Shown here in pieces: positions 45,093 through 57,556 of a DNA stretch of 64,000 nucleotides (its first letter is position 1; every line of letters starts with the position of its first letter). The notes beneath the pieces were generated by a model, which was not told the DNA's origin, did not search any database, and worked only from the letters and a program-made list of their open reading frames with translations. The DNA lies in the NCBI GenBank assembly GCA_003313425.1, contig NHZP01000075.1:1-64000 (forward strand), written 5' to 3'. The DNA comes from Pseudopyrenochaeta lycopersici (Eukaryota > Ascomycota > Dothideomycetes > Pleosporales > Pseudopyrenochaetaceae). The position numbers were made by a program, and so were the translations under genes.

Positions 45093-46955
45093 ACGTAAGC
45101 GGCAAGCGAAACGCCTAGGTAAGCGAAACGCCCAGGTAAGCGAAACGCCCACCCTACTAAGCTTTACAACTTTGCACGTTAACAACTTAATAGTATAAAA
45201 AGCTACTACAGCTTATAGTAGCTTAAATTAATCCTCTACTTCTACTATATCTTTCTTACACGTGCGCTTATTATGTCCTGCCTTTCTATAAGTTTTACAG
45301 CGTTAGATACCCCTTATACTAGCACCTGTTTAAGCCCTCTCTGCACGCCTCTCTACCTTAAGTTAGGTATTAACGTCCCTCTAAGTAATTAAGTCCTCTC
45401 CCTCCTCCTTTAATAGGGTCCCTCCCTGCTAGATCTGCTTTTTCTTACACTTTTTCTGCTTAGAAGCAGCTCTATTTGCCTGCTTAAGACTAGCTACTCT
45501 AGCTTCTAGTAACGTGTGTAAGTATACCTTTAATATTAATCCCTTTTTAACTTATAACACTATCTTAATAATAGAATTAGGAGAGGAACTCTTATAGTTA
45601 TAAATCCTCTTTATAATTAGTATTATTTAAGCCTCTATCTCCTAGGCGTTGCTAGGTGTTTTAGGGTGCTAGGGGGTGGGCCCTAGTAGAGGTAGTGTCA
45701 GCGTACGAGGCTTTACCTTAAGCTTTAATAGCACTACCTCTAGGCTGTGTAGGACTAGGCCAGTTGCTTAGAAGCTAGATAGAATATTCTGCTATAAGAA
45801 CGAAGTCTCAAATACCTTCTTAAAGGAAGCTAGGAATACTTTTTTATTAATGTAGGTAATGTAACTGTCTGCTAAAACCCTAATCTCTCGCCGGTATGCC
45901 TGCTTTAATAGCGTAAAGCAGCCTATATTAAGCGGCTGCAGGATATAGGATAAATAGGAAGGTATACAGAGGGTAATTATCTTGTTCTCCTTACATAGGT
46001 CCTAGAAGGCAAGTGGATTATAGCTCTCGTGGCTATTAATTACTAGTAGCTGGTGACTGCCTACTATCTAGGCTGCTGTATGCTAGATAAAGTACTGTAG
46101 CTAGGCTAGACTAAGTTTATTGTTAGTCTAGCCGTTCTTACTAAGGCCTATACGCCAGCCCTTAGATAGATTAGGTAACCAGGACTTGTCGTAGTTCTTA
46201 GCCCCGAAGATAATAAAGGGTAGAATTGTCCAGCCTATAGCGTTAATACCAGCAATTAACGTCACCTACTCGCGGTTACTAGGTTGTATCCCCAGTAGTC
46301 GAGTACGTCTCTCAGACGCAGTTACTACCTTAACGGACCCTCCTACGCCTATAGTAAAGCCAGTCTCATTAAAGTTATAGGTATCTTTATCTAGGATACC
46401 GTACTTGGTTTTAATGTTGCGTACAAGGTTAAACTAGGGGCTAATAACAGCTGGATCGCTGCATAGGACTCTCTAGTAGTCGCGTGGCCTACTTAGCTGG
46501 GATTTAATCTCAGGCTTACGAGAGACGAAGTTTCTGGCCTATTTTTCTCCCACCTGGCTAATACCACGAGCAGCGAGCAACTAATTCGCTATCTTACGGA
46601 GATAAGACAGTGTAGGGGCAAATCCTCGCGCGTCTAGCTTCCTTATATATTAGATAATCGCGTCTTCCTCGTGCCTGTTAAGCTTTAATAAGTTAGGTTA
46701 GCTGTCGCGTCATAAAAGCTTTCCAGCGCGTCAGTCGCGGAGAGTCCTTCTAGGAACGTTGTAGACTGCTGCAGCTCGTCGATTACTTAATGTCGCGTCT
46801 TTTTTTATTACTTAGATAGCTAAGATAATTCTATCCTCATAAGGGAGTAATTCAATATTAAGTTGTTGAGATATTGTAGTTAAAGGTAGAAGGAGGTGTG
46901 GTCTTGGCAAGAGTGGGCGTTTCGCTGACCTAGGCGTTTCGCTTGCCGCTCACGT
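45093..46955 (-). mobile_element. Fot1/pogo-type element with RIP-mutated transposase (1863 bp)
   Basis: The TIRs are about 41 bp, begin ACGTRAGCGGCAAGCGAAAC and are flanked by TA (45091-45092 and 46956-46957). The left arm carries an extra tandem copy of AAGCGAAACGCCCAGGT. The transposase reads on the minus strand with DDE_1 landmarks: YNFNETGFTIG, LSKNGWTNNKLSLAWL, and a LSYILQPLNIGCF block. Many stop codons. Confidence 0.9.
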
Positions 46956-46957
46956 TA

Positions 46958-47458
46958 GTAGTGTTATTAATAGTAGTGGTTTTGCAGTGCCAAGAAAGAT
47001 CCTACGGTTCGCTTGTGTTAACGGTTCGCTTGTAAAGTACGTTATCTTATAATTAATAACTTTTTGGTGTGGCTTGGTGGGGAAAAAACTTGGCGGAAGA
47101 AACTTTATTCATGTGACTGTAAGCAGGGGTCTTGTCCTCGGCCAGTGCGCTGGCGATCGGCCCGCCTGCTCTAGCTGCCCCTCAATATTCGGCCAGTTGC
47201 GGCTGGGGACGATCCACTTGACGCGAGAGCAGCGCTGGTTTATTGAGAAGTATGCATGCCAAGCCCGTCGCACAAGGTGAGATGGGTGGCGCAGGAATAG
47301 CGCATGTCTTGGCGCCCAGGTGCGCCTCCACGTTAAGGCCTTCCAGCCTTCCCTCCTGCTGCCTGGACGTGAAGAGCTTTAATGCTACAATTCACCTAGG
47401 CCCATCTGGTCGTTTATCTCCGATTTCTATCACCCTATTCGTTATAGCACAGTACGTT
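46958..47458. other. Upstream region of the NACHT-ankyrin gene
   Basis: About 500 bp with no RIP bias. The open frame continues upstream of the chosen ATG (to 47243), but the conserved family text begins at the MDPLGITAG methionine at 47459. Confidence 0.5.
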
Positions 47459-50104
47459 ATGGATCCACTCGGCATCACAGCCGGCATCATCGCTATCCTG
47501 CAGCTCACGAGCAACGTGATCGCGTATCTCAACGACGTCAAGGATGCTCCATACGACCGCGCTCAATGTGCCATCGAAGCATCGAACGTTTACAATCTTC
47601 TCACGACATTGAGATATCGTATTGAAGAGAGAGCTTCCAACGAGCCATGGTATGCTGAGGTCCGGAAGCTTGGTGAAAAGGACGGCCTTCTAGACCACTA
47701 TGGCCTCGCCTTAGAGCAATTGCAGGCTAAAATAAAAAGCCAATGGGGCATAGAGAAAGCCGGCCGGTTTATCATGTGGAAGTTCATTAAAGAGGATGTC
47801 AGGAATATGTTAGCACGGATGGAGCGCTTGAAACCGCTCGTGCAGATTGCTCTAGGAATGGATCATTTGTTAGTGTCCCTTTCGGATGGAGGAGATACTT
47901 TTGCTTAGAGCCTTGCAGCGAACTTTCTCGAGCAATTAGAAAGGGCGTTGACGAAATCTAGCGATATCAGAACCGTCACCAGCAAGACGAAATTTTAGAA
48001 TGGATCTCCTCAATCGATTTTCCAGCTCAGCAATATGATTTGATCGCACGGAGAGAAGAGGGAACTGGTCTGTGGTTCCTTGAATCTGCAGAGTATACTA
48101 AGTGGATACAAGGATCAAAGAAGACTCTGTTCTGTCCCGGTATCCCCGGCGCTGGCAAGACAATAATGGCCGCGATCACGATTAATCACCTGCTGGAAAC
48201 TATCCAGTGCGACGATATTAGAGTGGCATATTTGTATTGCAACTACAAAGCCACAGACTTAACAGCCACCAGTCTACTTGCCGCAATCCTGAAGCAGCTA
48301 GTTCAGGGTCAGAGATCAGTGCCGGAATCGGTAGAACTTCTCTACAATCAATATTCTGGCCGAGACATGAGGCCGTCATTGGAAGAGATTTTCCGTACTC
48401 TGAAGAATTTCCTTGCCGGTTACTCGAGCGTATATCTCGTCGTCGACGCCTTGGACGAATGTACAGATAAATGCACGCGCGTCCAGCTTCTAGATAAGCT
48501 CCGCGCTCTACAATCTGAAACAGACTTGCATATCATGGCTACTTCACGCTTCATCCCGGAAATAATAAACGAATTCAAGTCATGCCCGGCACTGGAGGTT
48601 CGGGCAAGCGAGGTAGATGTGAAGCGGTTCGTAAAGAGTCAGATGTATCTGCTGCCCAAATGCATCCAACGTGATGACAAGCTGCGGGCAATGGTACAAG
48701 AAAAAGTAGTCGAAGCAGTGGATGGGATGTAAGTATATTGTTACTGTGTGAAGAATACAGCAAGCTCATGGTGTTCCCAGGTTCCTTCTTGCTCGTCTCC
48801 ATTTCGATTCCCTCCTAGACAAGAAGACGAGAAAGAGTGTTCTGTCTGCGCTTAAAAGGCTTCCTAAAGGGTTAGAAGCACTTAATGAGGCATATAACGA
48901 AGCAATTGAAAGAATTAAGAGCCAGCTGCCCGGAGATCGCGAGCTGGCGAAGAGAGTTCTTTCCTGGATCACATACGCTAAGAGACCGCTGACAACAACA
49001 GAGCTTTGCTACGCATTAGCGGTAGAGCTGGGCGAGGACGAATTAGACCCAGACAATATTCCAGATATGGAAGACCTCATCTCAATCTGTGCGGGCCTGG
49101 TTACTGTTGACAAGGAGAGCGACATTATCCGTTTAGTGCACTACACGACCCAAGAATACTTCGAGCGCATCCGAGAACACTGGAACCCAACCGCGCAACA
49201 CGACATATCGTCTACGTGTCTTACCTATCTCTCCTTCAATGCTTTCAAAGGTGGTAGCTGCACTAGCGACGAAGATTTCGAGAACAGGCGAAAACAAAAT
49301 GCCTTTTTCGAATATGCTGCATTGTACTGGGGACACCATACACTTGGAGTTCAGCGAGAGGTATCTAGACTGGCGTTGTCCATGCTTCAGGAAGGTAAAT
49401 TAGTTTTTAGCATCGTTCAGGCAATAGCAGTCTCCCAGCGGACTTACCAGTTCTCTGGCTATAGTCAAAACTATCCACGCGATAGTGTTGGCCTGCATTT
49501 AACAGCGATATTTGGGTTGCTACATTTATCAGAGGACCTGTTACGTATGCTACGCGAAGATGGTATAGTCGAAGCCGACTCAAAGGATGGGTATGGCCGG
49601 ACGCCGCTATCGTGGGCAGCAGAGAAAGGGCGCGAGGCGATAGTAAGACTGCTAGTGGACCGCGACGATGTTGAAGCCGACTCAAAGGATAGGTTCGGCT
49701 GGACACCGCTATCATGGGCAGTTGGCGGAGGGTATGAGGCGGTGGTAAGGCTGCTGGTGGACCGCGACGACGTCGAAGCCGACTTGAAGGATACGGCTGG
49801 CCGGACGCCACTATCATGGGCAGCAGAGAGAGGGTATGAGGCGGTGGTAAGGCTGCTAGTGGACCGCGACGACGTCGAAGCCGACTCGAAGGATACGGCT
49901 GGCCGGACGCCGCTATCATGGGCAGCAGAGAGAGGGTACGAGGCGGTAGTAAGGCTGCTGGTGGACCGCGACGACGTCGAAGCCGACTTGAAGGATACGG
50001 CTGGCCGGACGCCGCTATCATGGGCAGCAAAGAAAGGGCGCGAGGCGATAGTAAGGCTGCTAGTGGACCGCGACGACGTCGATCCTTTGCAGCCAGCCAG
50101 TTAG
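47459..50104 (+). pseudogene. NACHT-ankyrin NLR-like protein with one in-frame stop
   Basis: The exons inferred are 47459-47868, 47919-48728 and 48781-50104, with introns of 50 and 52 nt. The conceptual product is about 847 aa. An N-terminal effector-like domain (MDPLGITAGIIAILQ...) is followed by NACHT with Walker A GIPGAGKT (about 211-218) and Walker B VYLVVDALDEC (about 307-317). A winged-helix-like region (YAKRPLTTTELCYALAV, VHYTTQEYF) follows, then ankyrin repeats (about 666-843). The repeats have a 34-aa (102-bp) period and are nearly identical (GRTPLSWAAERGYEAVVRLL). Such genes act in fungal non-self recognition. One TAG at 47959-47961 (codon 151) interrupts exon 2, probably a former CAG. 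The repeat array ends abruptly (DDVDPLQPAS) at a sequence junction near 50085. It could be silent, or a recent pseudogene. Confidence 0.8.
49565..50088 (+). repeat. 102-bp ankyrin-coding tandem repeat, five copies
   Basis: About five units of 34 codons with very high identity at the DNA level, differing at a few positions (DSKD/DLKD, AERGYEA/AEKGREA). High internal conservation of this type indicates ongoing unequal exchange or conversion. Confidence 0.9.
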
Positions 50105-50109
50105 ATCAC

Positions 50110-50534
50110 TTCACACTGACGATACCTTCGGCTCATTTTATGCCTCCGAAGGAGACGATTCACTGCCTAAAGGCGGCCAGCAGCGGGGCGACGCTCGACA
50201 CGAGCAAGCCTTAGGAGAACGGCAACGATATCTGGGACTCCAGCTTGATCGCACAGTTCGTAAGGTGAGGCAACAAGCCTTAGAATATCACCCTGAACTC
50301 AGAATTTGGGTCCCGCAGGCCGCATCAGACACATCAGAATACAGCATGGAAGAGCTTGCGCTGATGGACGTACCTGAAGGCAACGTACTCCCAACGTTCT
50401 TAACAGTAGCTGCTCAATTCGGACTCAGCTACTGCGACCCTGTCAGCACGCCGATTGAAACATCACTGTTGACGGAAAACAGTCCGAATACCGCTGTCCC
50501 CTTAAACAGAGGATCGAATATTAACGGATCGTAG
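50110..50534 (+). pseudogene. Unrecognised coding fragment after the ankyrin array
   Basis: One + frame reads from about 50117 (TDDTFGSFYASEGDDSL) through RQRYLGLQLDRTVRKV and YHPELRIWVPQA to the stop at 50532. It has normal codon texture and no stop, but no start is evident and I do not recognise the family. It is probably a fragment brought next to the NLR gene by rearrangement. Confidence 0.35.
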
Positions 50535-50824
50535 GATCTCTAATGTACATCATGCGTAGTTCATAGACTTTCTCCCACATATCAGAACCAGACTTATGGT
50601 TGGGGAGGATTTGCAGCGCCGATAGGAGATCAAGGGCGTGATCCTGGAGACTTATATCTGTTATAAGACCAGCATGGAAGATCCGATATCCTAAATCCTT
50701 ACTTTAATCATCTATCCGAAGTACTCAACACGAGAGAGAATATACCAAAAAGCACTAATGTTTCTTTCGACTTTGACAAAAAAAAATGACAAGTAACTTC
50801 TTGAGGTTCTATTCTATAAGTCTA

Positions 50825-51334
50825 CAAACCCCCTGTACCCCCGTCAATGTTTGCACAGCCGTGAGCAACACCGTGCTTCCTACAGGCGGATAACCATATC
50901 GGACAGCTCCTATCTCCGTCCCTGCAGGAAGCGCCACGTCTTTCAGTGTATATTCATTGCACAGACGAGTGGATCTCTACAGGAAGGACGCAAAGCTGTT
51001 CCGCTCAGAGAGATGGTATGAAGATATGCCTCTAAAATTCAGTTCGACAACCTCTAAATGTGGACACCTTCCCTTCCATGGAGGGCCGTGAACCTGTCCC
51101 GGAAGTGAGCACTCGAGCCTTGCTTCGGACGAACCGACAAACGCTAATCTGACGCGCCTGGTTCTAGTGGATTTCGCACTTACAGAGGCTGGGTATACAA
51201 TTGTGCAGCTTCTACAAAGGTTCCCGAATATCAGACTTGGTGAGGTTGAAGCTGTAGAGCCGGTTGGTAGTGAAAAACAGTTGGTGACGCTGGTGATTTC
51301 GATTAAGAACGGTTGCACGGTAGAGATGTATTAA
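50825..51334 (+). pseudogene. Cytochrome P450 C-terminal fragment
   Basis: The plus frame reads TAVSNTVLPTGG, SVYSLHRRVDLYR, LFRSERW (the PERF-type motif), then the heme-ligand loop FHGGP*TCPG, in which the conserved Arg is a TGA stop. A 63-nt intron follows (51105-51167, GTGAGC donor, GCTAAT branch). The last exon gives MDFALTEAGYTIVQLLQRFP and ends at 51332-51334. A second stop lies at about 50914. It resembles the CYP52-like fungal alkane/fatty-acid hydroxylase group. The N-terminal two-thirds is absent. Confidence 0.8.
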
Positions 51335-52129
51335 GCAGGAAGTATAGCCCTGGCCAGCGCGCGGCTTTGCAATGTTAGATTGCTGTCGCACTGGATGCGA
51401 AACGAAGGAGTCACTACGCCGCTCGCTAGTATTCATAGATCTGTGCAGGTTCCCTTGCGCAAGCGGAGAGGCGCTTGTTCTGCCAGCCACTTGGTCAATC
51501 ATATGCCTGAGTATAAGGAAATTTATATAAGAATGATAAATCTTGAGACTCATTCGCGAGACATCATGGAAACTACAGTATGTTGGTAAGGTCGATGCGA
51601 AGCAGCTGTCTCTTTGCTGCGCATCAAAGTCGCCCGAATAACATCTGCGATCGCAAAGCTGACCACAGCGCTAGCGACAGCCATAACCCTTCCCTACCCT
51701 GGCTCGCTCGGCTATCAATTCAATCAAGGCCGAGTCACCTGTTTTGAGTCGGCGTGAGTGGAGAGCACATGGCTCGAGCAAGGGGCGCTCACCTGCCGAC
51801 ATGGGGCTCGAGCGGCGTGGTTCCATCCGCCAAGACCCACCACTGGGTGTGAGCCTCGAAGTTACGGCGTTCTTGTTGGAGGTCTTTACTGTCCTCGTGT
51901 TAGATAAGATGCTCCTAGGCTATTCAATGTAGGTTGGGATGAATTGATTGATTGTGTGTTCTCTATTTTCTGCCTTTTGTGTGCCCCTCTGCCAAGTGGT
52001 TACACATGCCCAGGAGCTAGCGTGAGCCTACAGTGGGGTTCCAAAAGTTTTCGCCGCTAAGCGATTTTACACCAAAACTGTAACGAAGTATCGTGAATCT
52101 GAATCTGGCTGCTGAGATTTGTCCCCACG
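51335..52129. other. Spacer, nothing recognised
   Basis: Normal base composition, with short open frames lacking recognisable content. Confidence 0.4.
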
Positions 52130-54541
52130 TTTTTGAGATTTGTCCCTAATTTGAGATTTGTCTCTAGTACTAACCCTAATCTCTACTAGTAGGGAAATAA
52201 ATCACAAAATAATAAATGCAGCTGCACTGCGCTGTCTCTAGTAGCTTAAGTAAACGTTATTTTATTAATCTTATATTCTATTACGCCGTTTTCTCTTACG
52301 TAGGCTAAGATCTTTCTAAGCCTTAGAAGCTGTTACTGCTGCCGCACGCTTAGATTAAGGCGTAGGTACATCTTAAGACTTAACAGGCGCATTTTAGGCA
52401 TTAACTTACGTAAACCTCTTAATATAGAAAGCTTCTATATCTCTAAAGTAATAGTTCTAAGCTATAGTTAGAGTGTAAGAAGTAAAAAGTCTTTACGTAG
52501 CGAGAGCTATATTGCGTGCTTTAACTAACTCTGCGGGATCCTCCTCCTGCCCTGTCTTAGCTAGAAAGTTAGTTATTAAGACTATGTTATTGCACTTATA
52601 TAAAATAGGCTAAGACCTTTAATGCTTAATATTAGCTAGGAATTCTTCTAACGACGGAGGTTGCTAGGCAGGAGGTAGAGCTATAGTGACAGACACAGCT
52701 ACAGCTAAAGGCGGAGACGGACGAGAAGAGGTAATCGCAGGTATAGGAGCAGGTGCAGGGATTGATACTAATACATAAGTAGTTACAGGATTCTTACTTA
52801 GTATAGCTGTAGGAATTAACATAGTTATAGAGGCGTTTACCTGTTATAAGGCTTTAGTAAGTGTCTAACTATAGAGTTAATAGTAAGGCTAAAGGCGAGG
52901 GATAGAAGGCGGCACACGCAGTTCAAAAGCTGACAGATCTTGCTAAGTTAATGCCTTATTCCTCCTTAATCCGCCTCTAGTTTGCGCGATAAGTGGCTCT
53001 AGAATAGAATAATGTGGCCTTAGAGGTAAGCTAATTAACTGTCCTTACTTACGTTAATAGCGCTAATAATTATTATAAAGATAATTCAGTTGTAAAGCTA
53101 AACTAGGCGTCCTTACATCTCGTAAAGTATAACGATATAGAAGGCTATTTATCTTCTTAAACAGCCTAGAGTAGGGATGTTAGCTACGACGTTACCTCTG
53201 TTCTTTCTAGTATAGTAGATGTTATTGCCTAATGCGCTTGATCGCTAGTAGCGTTAGAACCTTATAGATTCTAGGAGGTAGAAAAGGCATTAACTCTAGG
53301 CTATGCCTAAATTTAACACTATGCTTAGAAGAAGTAAGCTCCTTTATATACTTATTATATTAGCTCTTAACTATCTGCTTAATTCTCTTAGTAACGCGCA
53401 GCAAGTCACCCCTTAAGGTTATGAGGTAGTCCTTCAGAACCTTGTGCATGCCTTTAAGAGGCGAGTTAGTGATCGTGCTGTAGTAGCAGTAGTAGGAAGT
53501 CTAGGTAGCTGCCTACTTGGTGCGTGTGAGGTATTAGTTTTCCTGTAGGTACCTGCAGAGTTCCTGCTAGTAGCTATAGTCTTTAAGCAGATTGTTCTAC
53601 TTTAGCTAGAACTCTAGCTATCTCTTTGCGTAGACGAGCTGCTTTAGTTAGCTCTATAAGCGATTTCCTTAGAGGGCAGCTCCCTTTAGGAAGTACTAAG
53701 TAATTAATATAGGGCTTACTAGAGTCTAACGTTTTATAAATGCAGCCCTATACTCAGCGATCCTCTGCTTCTCTTCTGTTGTCTGTGCTATTAGCATTGC
53801 GCCAGGTCTGCTAGGCCTTAGTCTAGACGTTTTTGTTGATGTGCTATACGCACAGAAGCTAAGGGACTTCTAGAAGTAGTACCCGAGCAGATAACTTTAA
53901 CGCCTCTTCCTAATTACTAATGAAAACCCGCGGTTATTATACTCCTGTCTTAAAGAGAAAGTTTGCGATAGCCTAATAGTAGTCTGCTTGCGTCTTATTA
54001 CTAAGGAAGTAGAAGCCTACAGAGAAGAAGGTCTGTAGGTTAGTGCAGCTGAGTATATGTAATAATAGGAGTCTATACTTGTTAGTGCGGTATATACAGT
54101 CTATTAATAGTACATCTAGATTAGTAAGCAGCAGCTCTACCTGTTTATAGTGGGCGAAGAAGAGATTCTGAACGCGATTGTTGTTATCTTTCTTAACAGC
54201 GAATACCTAGTCTGCTGTAGATAAGTTATCTAGTAACGCCACTACTAGGCTCCTTCTGTTTAGGTGCTTCTCTCTGACTGCCTTCCTCTCGCCGCGAATG
54301 TCTGTAGCAGTAACTAGGGTGTCCTGATCCTCCCTTTAAATAGCGGCTAGTATCTGCATTAGCTGTACTCTAGCATGCGTTATTAACTTAATTACCTCTT
54401 TTTATATAACTGTACGCCTGCGGTAAACATTATGCGCGCTAGGGTTAATTAATTAACAGTAGTTATGGTTCTTATTCTGCACCTCTAGCCTCTACTAATT
54501 GCTCTGCTTTACCTTAAAGATAATAAGCTTAAAGGGGCATC
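52130..54541 (-). mobile_element. RIP-decayed MULE (Mutator-like) transposon
   Basis: The minus-strand frame (about 54530-53000) shows a FAR1-like N-terminal part and the MULE transposase core: LLTNLDVLLIDCIYRTNKYR, LHILSCTNLQTFFSVGFYF, SNKTQADYYWAI. Stops replace Gln and Trp codons. The right end abuts the pogo-like element at 54544. I did not find terminal inverted repeats. Repeated GAGATTTGTCC words at 52130-52165 may mark the left end. Confidence 0.7.
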
Positions 54542-54768
54542 TACCGTATAAACTTGACACGGTGGCCGACCGCTAGGCAGGGGTTTTCGGGCAACTGGTG
54601 GGGCCTTGGTAAGCGGTCAAATAGCAGCCCTTGATTGCTCTGTGACGCAGATGAGACACCCCTGGAAATCCTAGTTAGCGCTGAGCACTAAAACTGTTCG
54701 AACGCCTGTCTTTGGCCCGTCCTCTCGCCAACTAACTCAGCTGGCTGCTCGCCTGGCTGCTCGCCAAC

Positions 54769-56632
54769 ATGGCTCGATTTCCACTCTAGCCAGTAAGCTC
54801 TAGTGACCTTAACTCTCTCTGTTCTACTAAAGTGAAATCAGGACGCAAGAAACCAATAATAAAGGATCTAATTAGTAAGGGGATATTATACAAACCTCCT
54901 CCTGCTCGAAAATTAGACAACAATGTGCGTTCTAAGAGGAGGAAGCTTAAGATTATTATGTACTTCCTTCACTACTAGATTAAGGAGCCTGACGTACACC
55001 TTAGCCTTAAACAGAAGCAGCGTTGCCTCTAAGGACTCTCTTGGGATGGTTTTTATAGGCCTCCTACAGCTAAGGAGGCCTTAGAGCACTTTAAAATACC
55101 CGAGAGGACTATTAAAAACATATAGTATAGCTAGGATAAGCTTATGTCGCTCAATCGTAGTAGACGACGCGACGCATCAAGTGTAAAAGGTGAAAAGCTA
55201 CCTCTTGTTGAGCTTGCTTTGTTTGGACAGTTTATTGAGTAGAGGCAGTTAGGACAGAAAGTCACTTAGTTCTGGCTGCAACGGAGGGCGAAGCTACTGT
55301 ACTGGACGATTGTCGGCGTTAACCCTAGCTTGCCTAGTGAAGTAAGTATTTACTAGTAAGCTACATATAAATACTTACATCTATAAGTAGTACAGCTTCA
55401 AGTTTTCAAATAGCTGGTTTCAAGGCTTCTGCCGTCGATGGGATATCAGGTGGCGGCGCCTCACCCATGCTGCTCAGCAGCTACCAACCTACTATCTTAA
55501 CTACGTGAATCGGTTTCTAAGGTTTATTCGCCGCAATTTAATTATTCAGACAGGTTGCTATACATTTTAGCGCTTTAAGCTGTCTTATATTATTAATATG
55601 GATGAAGTACCTATACCTTTTAAGTTCTTTGACAGCTATACCTACCACCTCAAAGGCGAACGTACTATAACTAGTACTGTACATAATAGTAGCTAGGCGA
55701 AGCGTCAGGCAGCTTTAATCTTATACGTCTTTACTAATAGGGTACCTTGGTTAAAGCTAAAACTAATCTTTTATAGTGTGCCAGGTAGACAGATTTGGCA
55801 GTAAGAGCACTAACTTTAGGACTCTCGTGTCACCGTAGAGCTATTAACGTCAGCTTACAACAATAAGGGGCTACTAGTTAACTAGATAGAGCAAGAGCTA
55901 TTTAAGCAGCTTGGTAGTGAGGAGAGCTTACTAGTAATGGACTCTGCAAGTTTCCATAAAACTGAGCAAGTAAAGCAGCTGCTTCAGAAAAATCAAGTTA
56001 CGCTGGCAGTTATCCCTCCAGGATGTACAGGACTGCTTCAACCACTAGATGTTGCTATCAATAAAGCTTTCAAAGCATTGTTGAGGTCTCACCTTGAGCA
56101 CATCCTAGAGGCTGAGGTAGCTGGTGAGTTGAGCGACCGAGCTGCAGTCTCTGCTAGACGAATAGCAGTAACTAGAGCAGTCGGGGAGGCCTAGGATGAC
56201 CTTTGTGACAATAAACGGCAGCTAGTCGTGCAATCCTTTGTCTATACAGGCATCGCAGTAAGCCCTACTGGTTCGGAGGACTATCTAATCTCTATCAAGG
56301 ATTTTAAAGGCAAGGTTAACTTTACTGGATAGGAGAAGGAGGATAAGGGTGAGGTTAATGAGGCTGCTGCAAACATAAAATTAGAGGAGTCTGACGATAG
56401 CTTCAGCTGGAGCTTACCTGAGGATGAGGGCGATCTTCTAGCTCGTCAAAAGCACCTATATCAGTTAGAAACTGTTCTAAATTTGAGGCAACTCTGCAGG
56501 CAGAGGAGCCTACGAGGGACAAGCCAGCTTAGGAAGCAAGATCTCATCGAGAGGTTGCTTGAGGCTGACGCAGCAGGCATGTCTGCGGCCAACCCAATCC
56601 TCGTTGATCTGCTCGCAAATGAAGCTCTATAA
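54769..56632 (+). pseudogene. pogo-like DDE transposase, RIP-mutated
   Basis: The ATG is at 54769. A CENP-B/Tc5-type HTH is readable (FSNSWFQGFCRRWDIRW) after an intron at 55342-55395 (GTAAGT...TACAG). The DDE core follows: NMDEVPIPFKFF, LLVMDSASFHKTEQVKQLL, and VIPPGCTGLLQPLDVAINKAF. The C-terminal 300 nt are well preserved, to the stop at 56630. Internal TAG/TAA codons at former Gln or Trp positions show it is inactive. Confidence 0.85.
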
Positions 56633-56725
56633 CTAGAAAATACTAGCTGGTTTTCCTGCGAGATCGTGACCTTGAGGAGGCAAAGAGGCAAGCGATGGAG
56701 AGGTGTCCAAAAAAGGCGAGGTAGT

Positions 56726-56785
56726 GGTGGTAATAGTAGTAGTAGTAGTAGTAGTGAGGGTAGTAGTGAGGGTGGTAGTGGTAGA
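56726..56785 (+). repeat. (GTA)n/GTG-rich microsatellite
   Basis: Short imperfect GTAGTAGTG array downstream of the transposase. Confidence 0.8.
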
Positions 56786-57232
56786 GCTCAAGCTTAGTGG
56801 TAGAGTTCTTGAACTTTCCATCGTCTATTTCCTAATTAGGCTTAGTACTGCGCTGCTACCAAGCAGACAGCTTTACTATAAGGCAATAGTACAGTGTTCA
56901 AGCAGTAGACCTATTTTATATGGTAATCGCCTATAAAACTGTCCTGGCTCTCAGCAACAATAGCTATTTGATAGTAACAAGCTGTCAGGTTACCAGCAAG
57001 CGCAGGGCACGAGCCACCCTCACCAAATCAACCTCAAAACCTTCCAAATACTAGGTATCGCAGCAACTCAAGAGTAAAATAAGTTGCAGGCGGACTGGAA
57101 ATCAGAGTCGATGTTGATTTTGCAGGGGTCCTCATACTAAACTGCATTCGGTGCGATCTAAGATCCTCCGGCTGTCTCCGACCCTTGTCTAGCGTTTCGC
57201 CAGCGTGGCAAGTTTATACGGTAGTGCCATGC

Positions 57233-57250
57233 GACCCCGCACGTCTCACA
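57233..57250 (+). repeat. Left arm of an 18-bp inverted repeat flanking the HET-NACHT gene
   Basis: GACCCCGCACGTCTCACA. Its inverse, with one mismatch, lies at 60044-60061. It begins 11 bp after the pogo-like element's end. Confidence 0.55.
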
Positions 57251-57556
57251 TAATCACTTCCGTATAATTTACTAAGCCATGATACTTGTGGCAGTGCTGA
57301 TGTTTCCGCTCCGCCGTGGGCCCCGCCCGCCGTGCCAAGGTACACGGGATGTGGCTGGTGCCAATGCGCTGCTCTCCTACACCAAGAGAATAGTTTAGTC
57401 TCTATTGTACCTTGTGATTACAGCAACTTTAGACTCCTGCTTACAGCCTTCGTATATAAGAGAGCTAGACTATGCAAAGCGTTATTTATTTATTGAACCT
57501 GTAGTTAACATATTTCATGCCCGCTTCCAGCCCAGTAGTTTGTGCCGCCTTGAAGC

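Larger units (their letters stand above)
54544..57221 (+). mobile_element. pogo-like DDE element (2678 bp)
   Basis: The ends are inverted repeats beginning CCGTATAAACTTG, continuing with mismatches to TGGC, and flanked by TA on both sides (54542-54543 and 57222-57223). It contains one transposase gene on the + strand. Confidence 0.85.
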
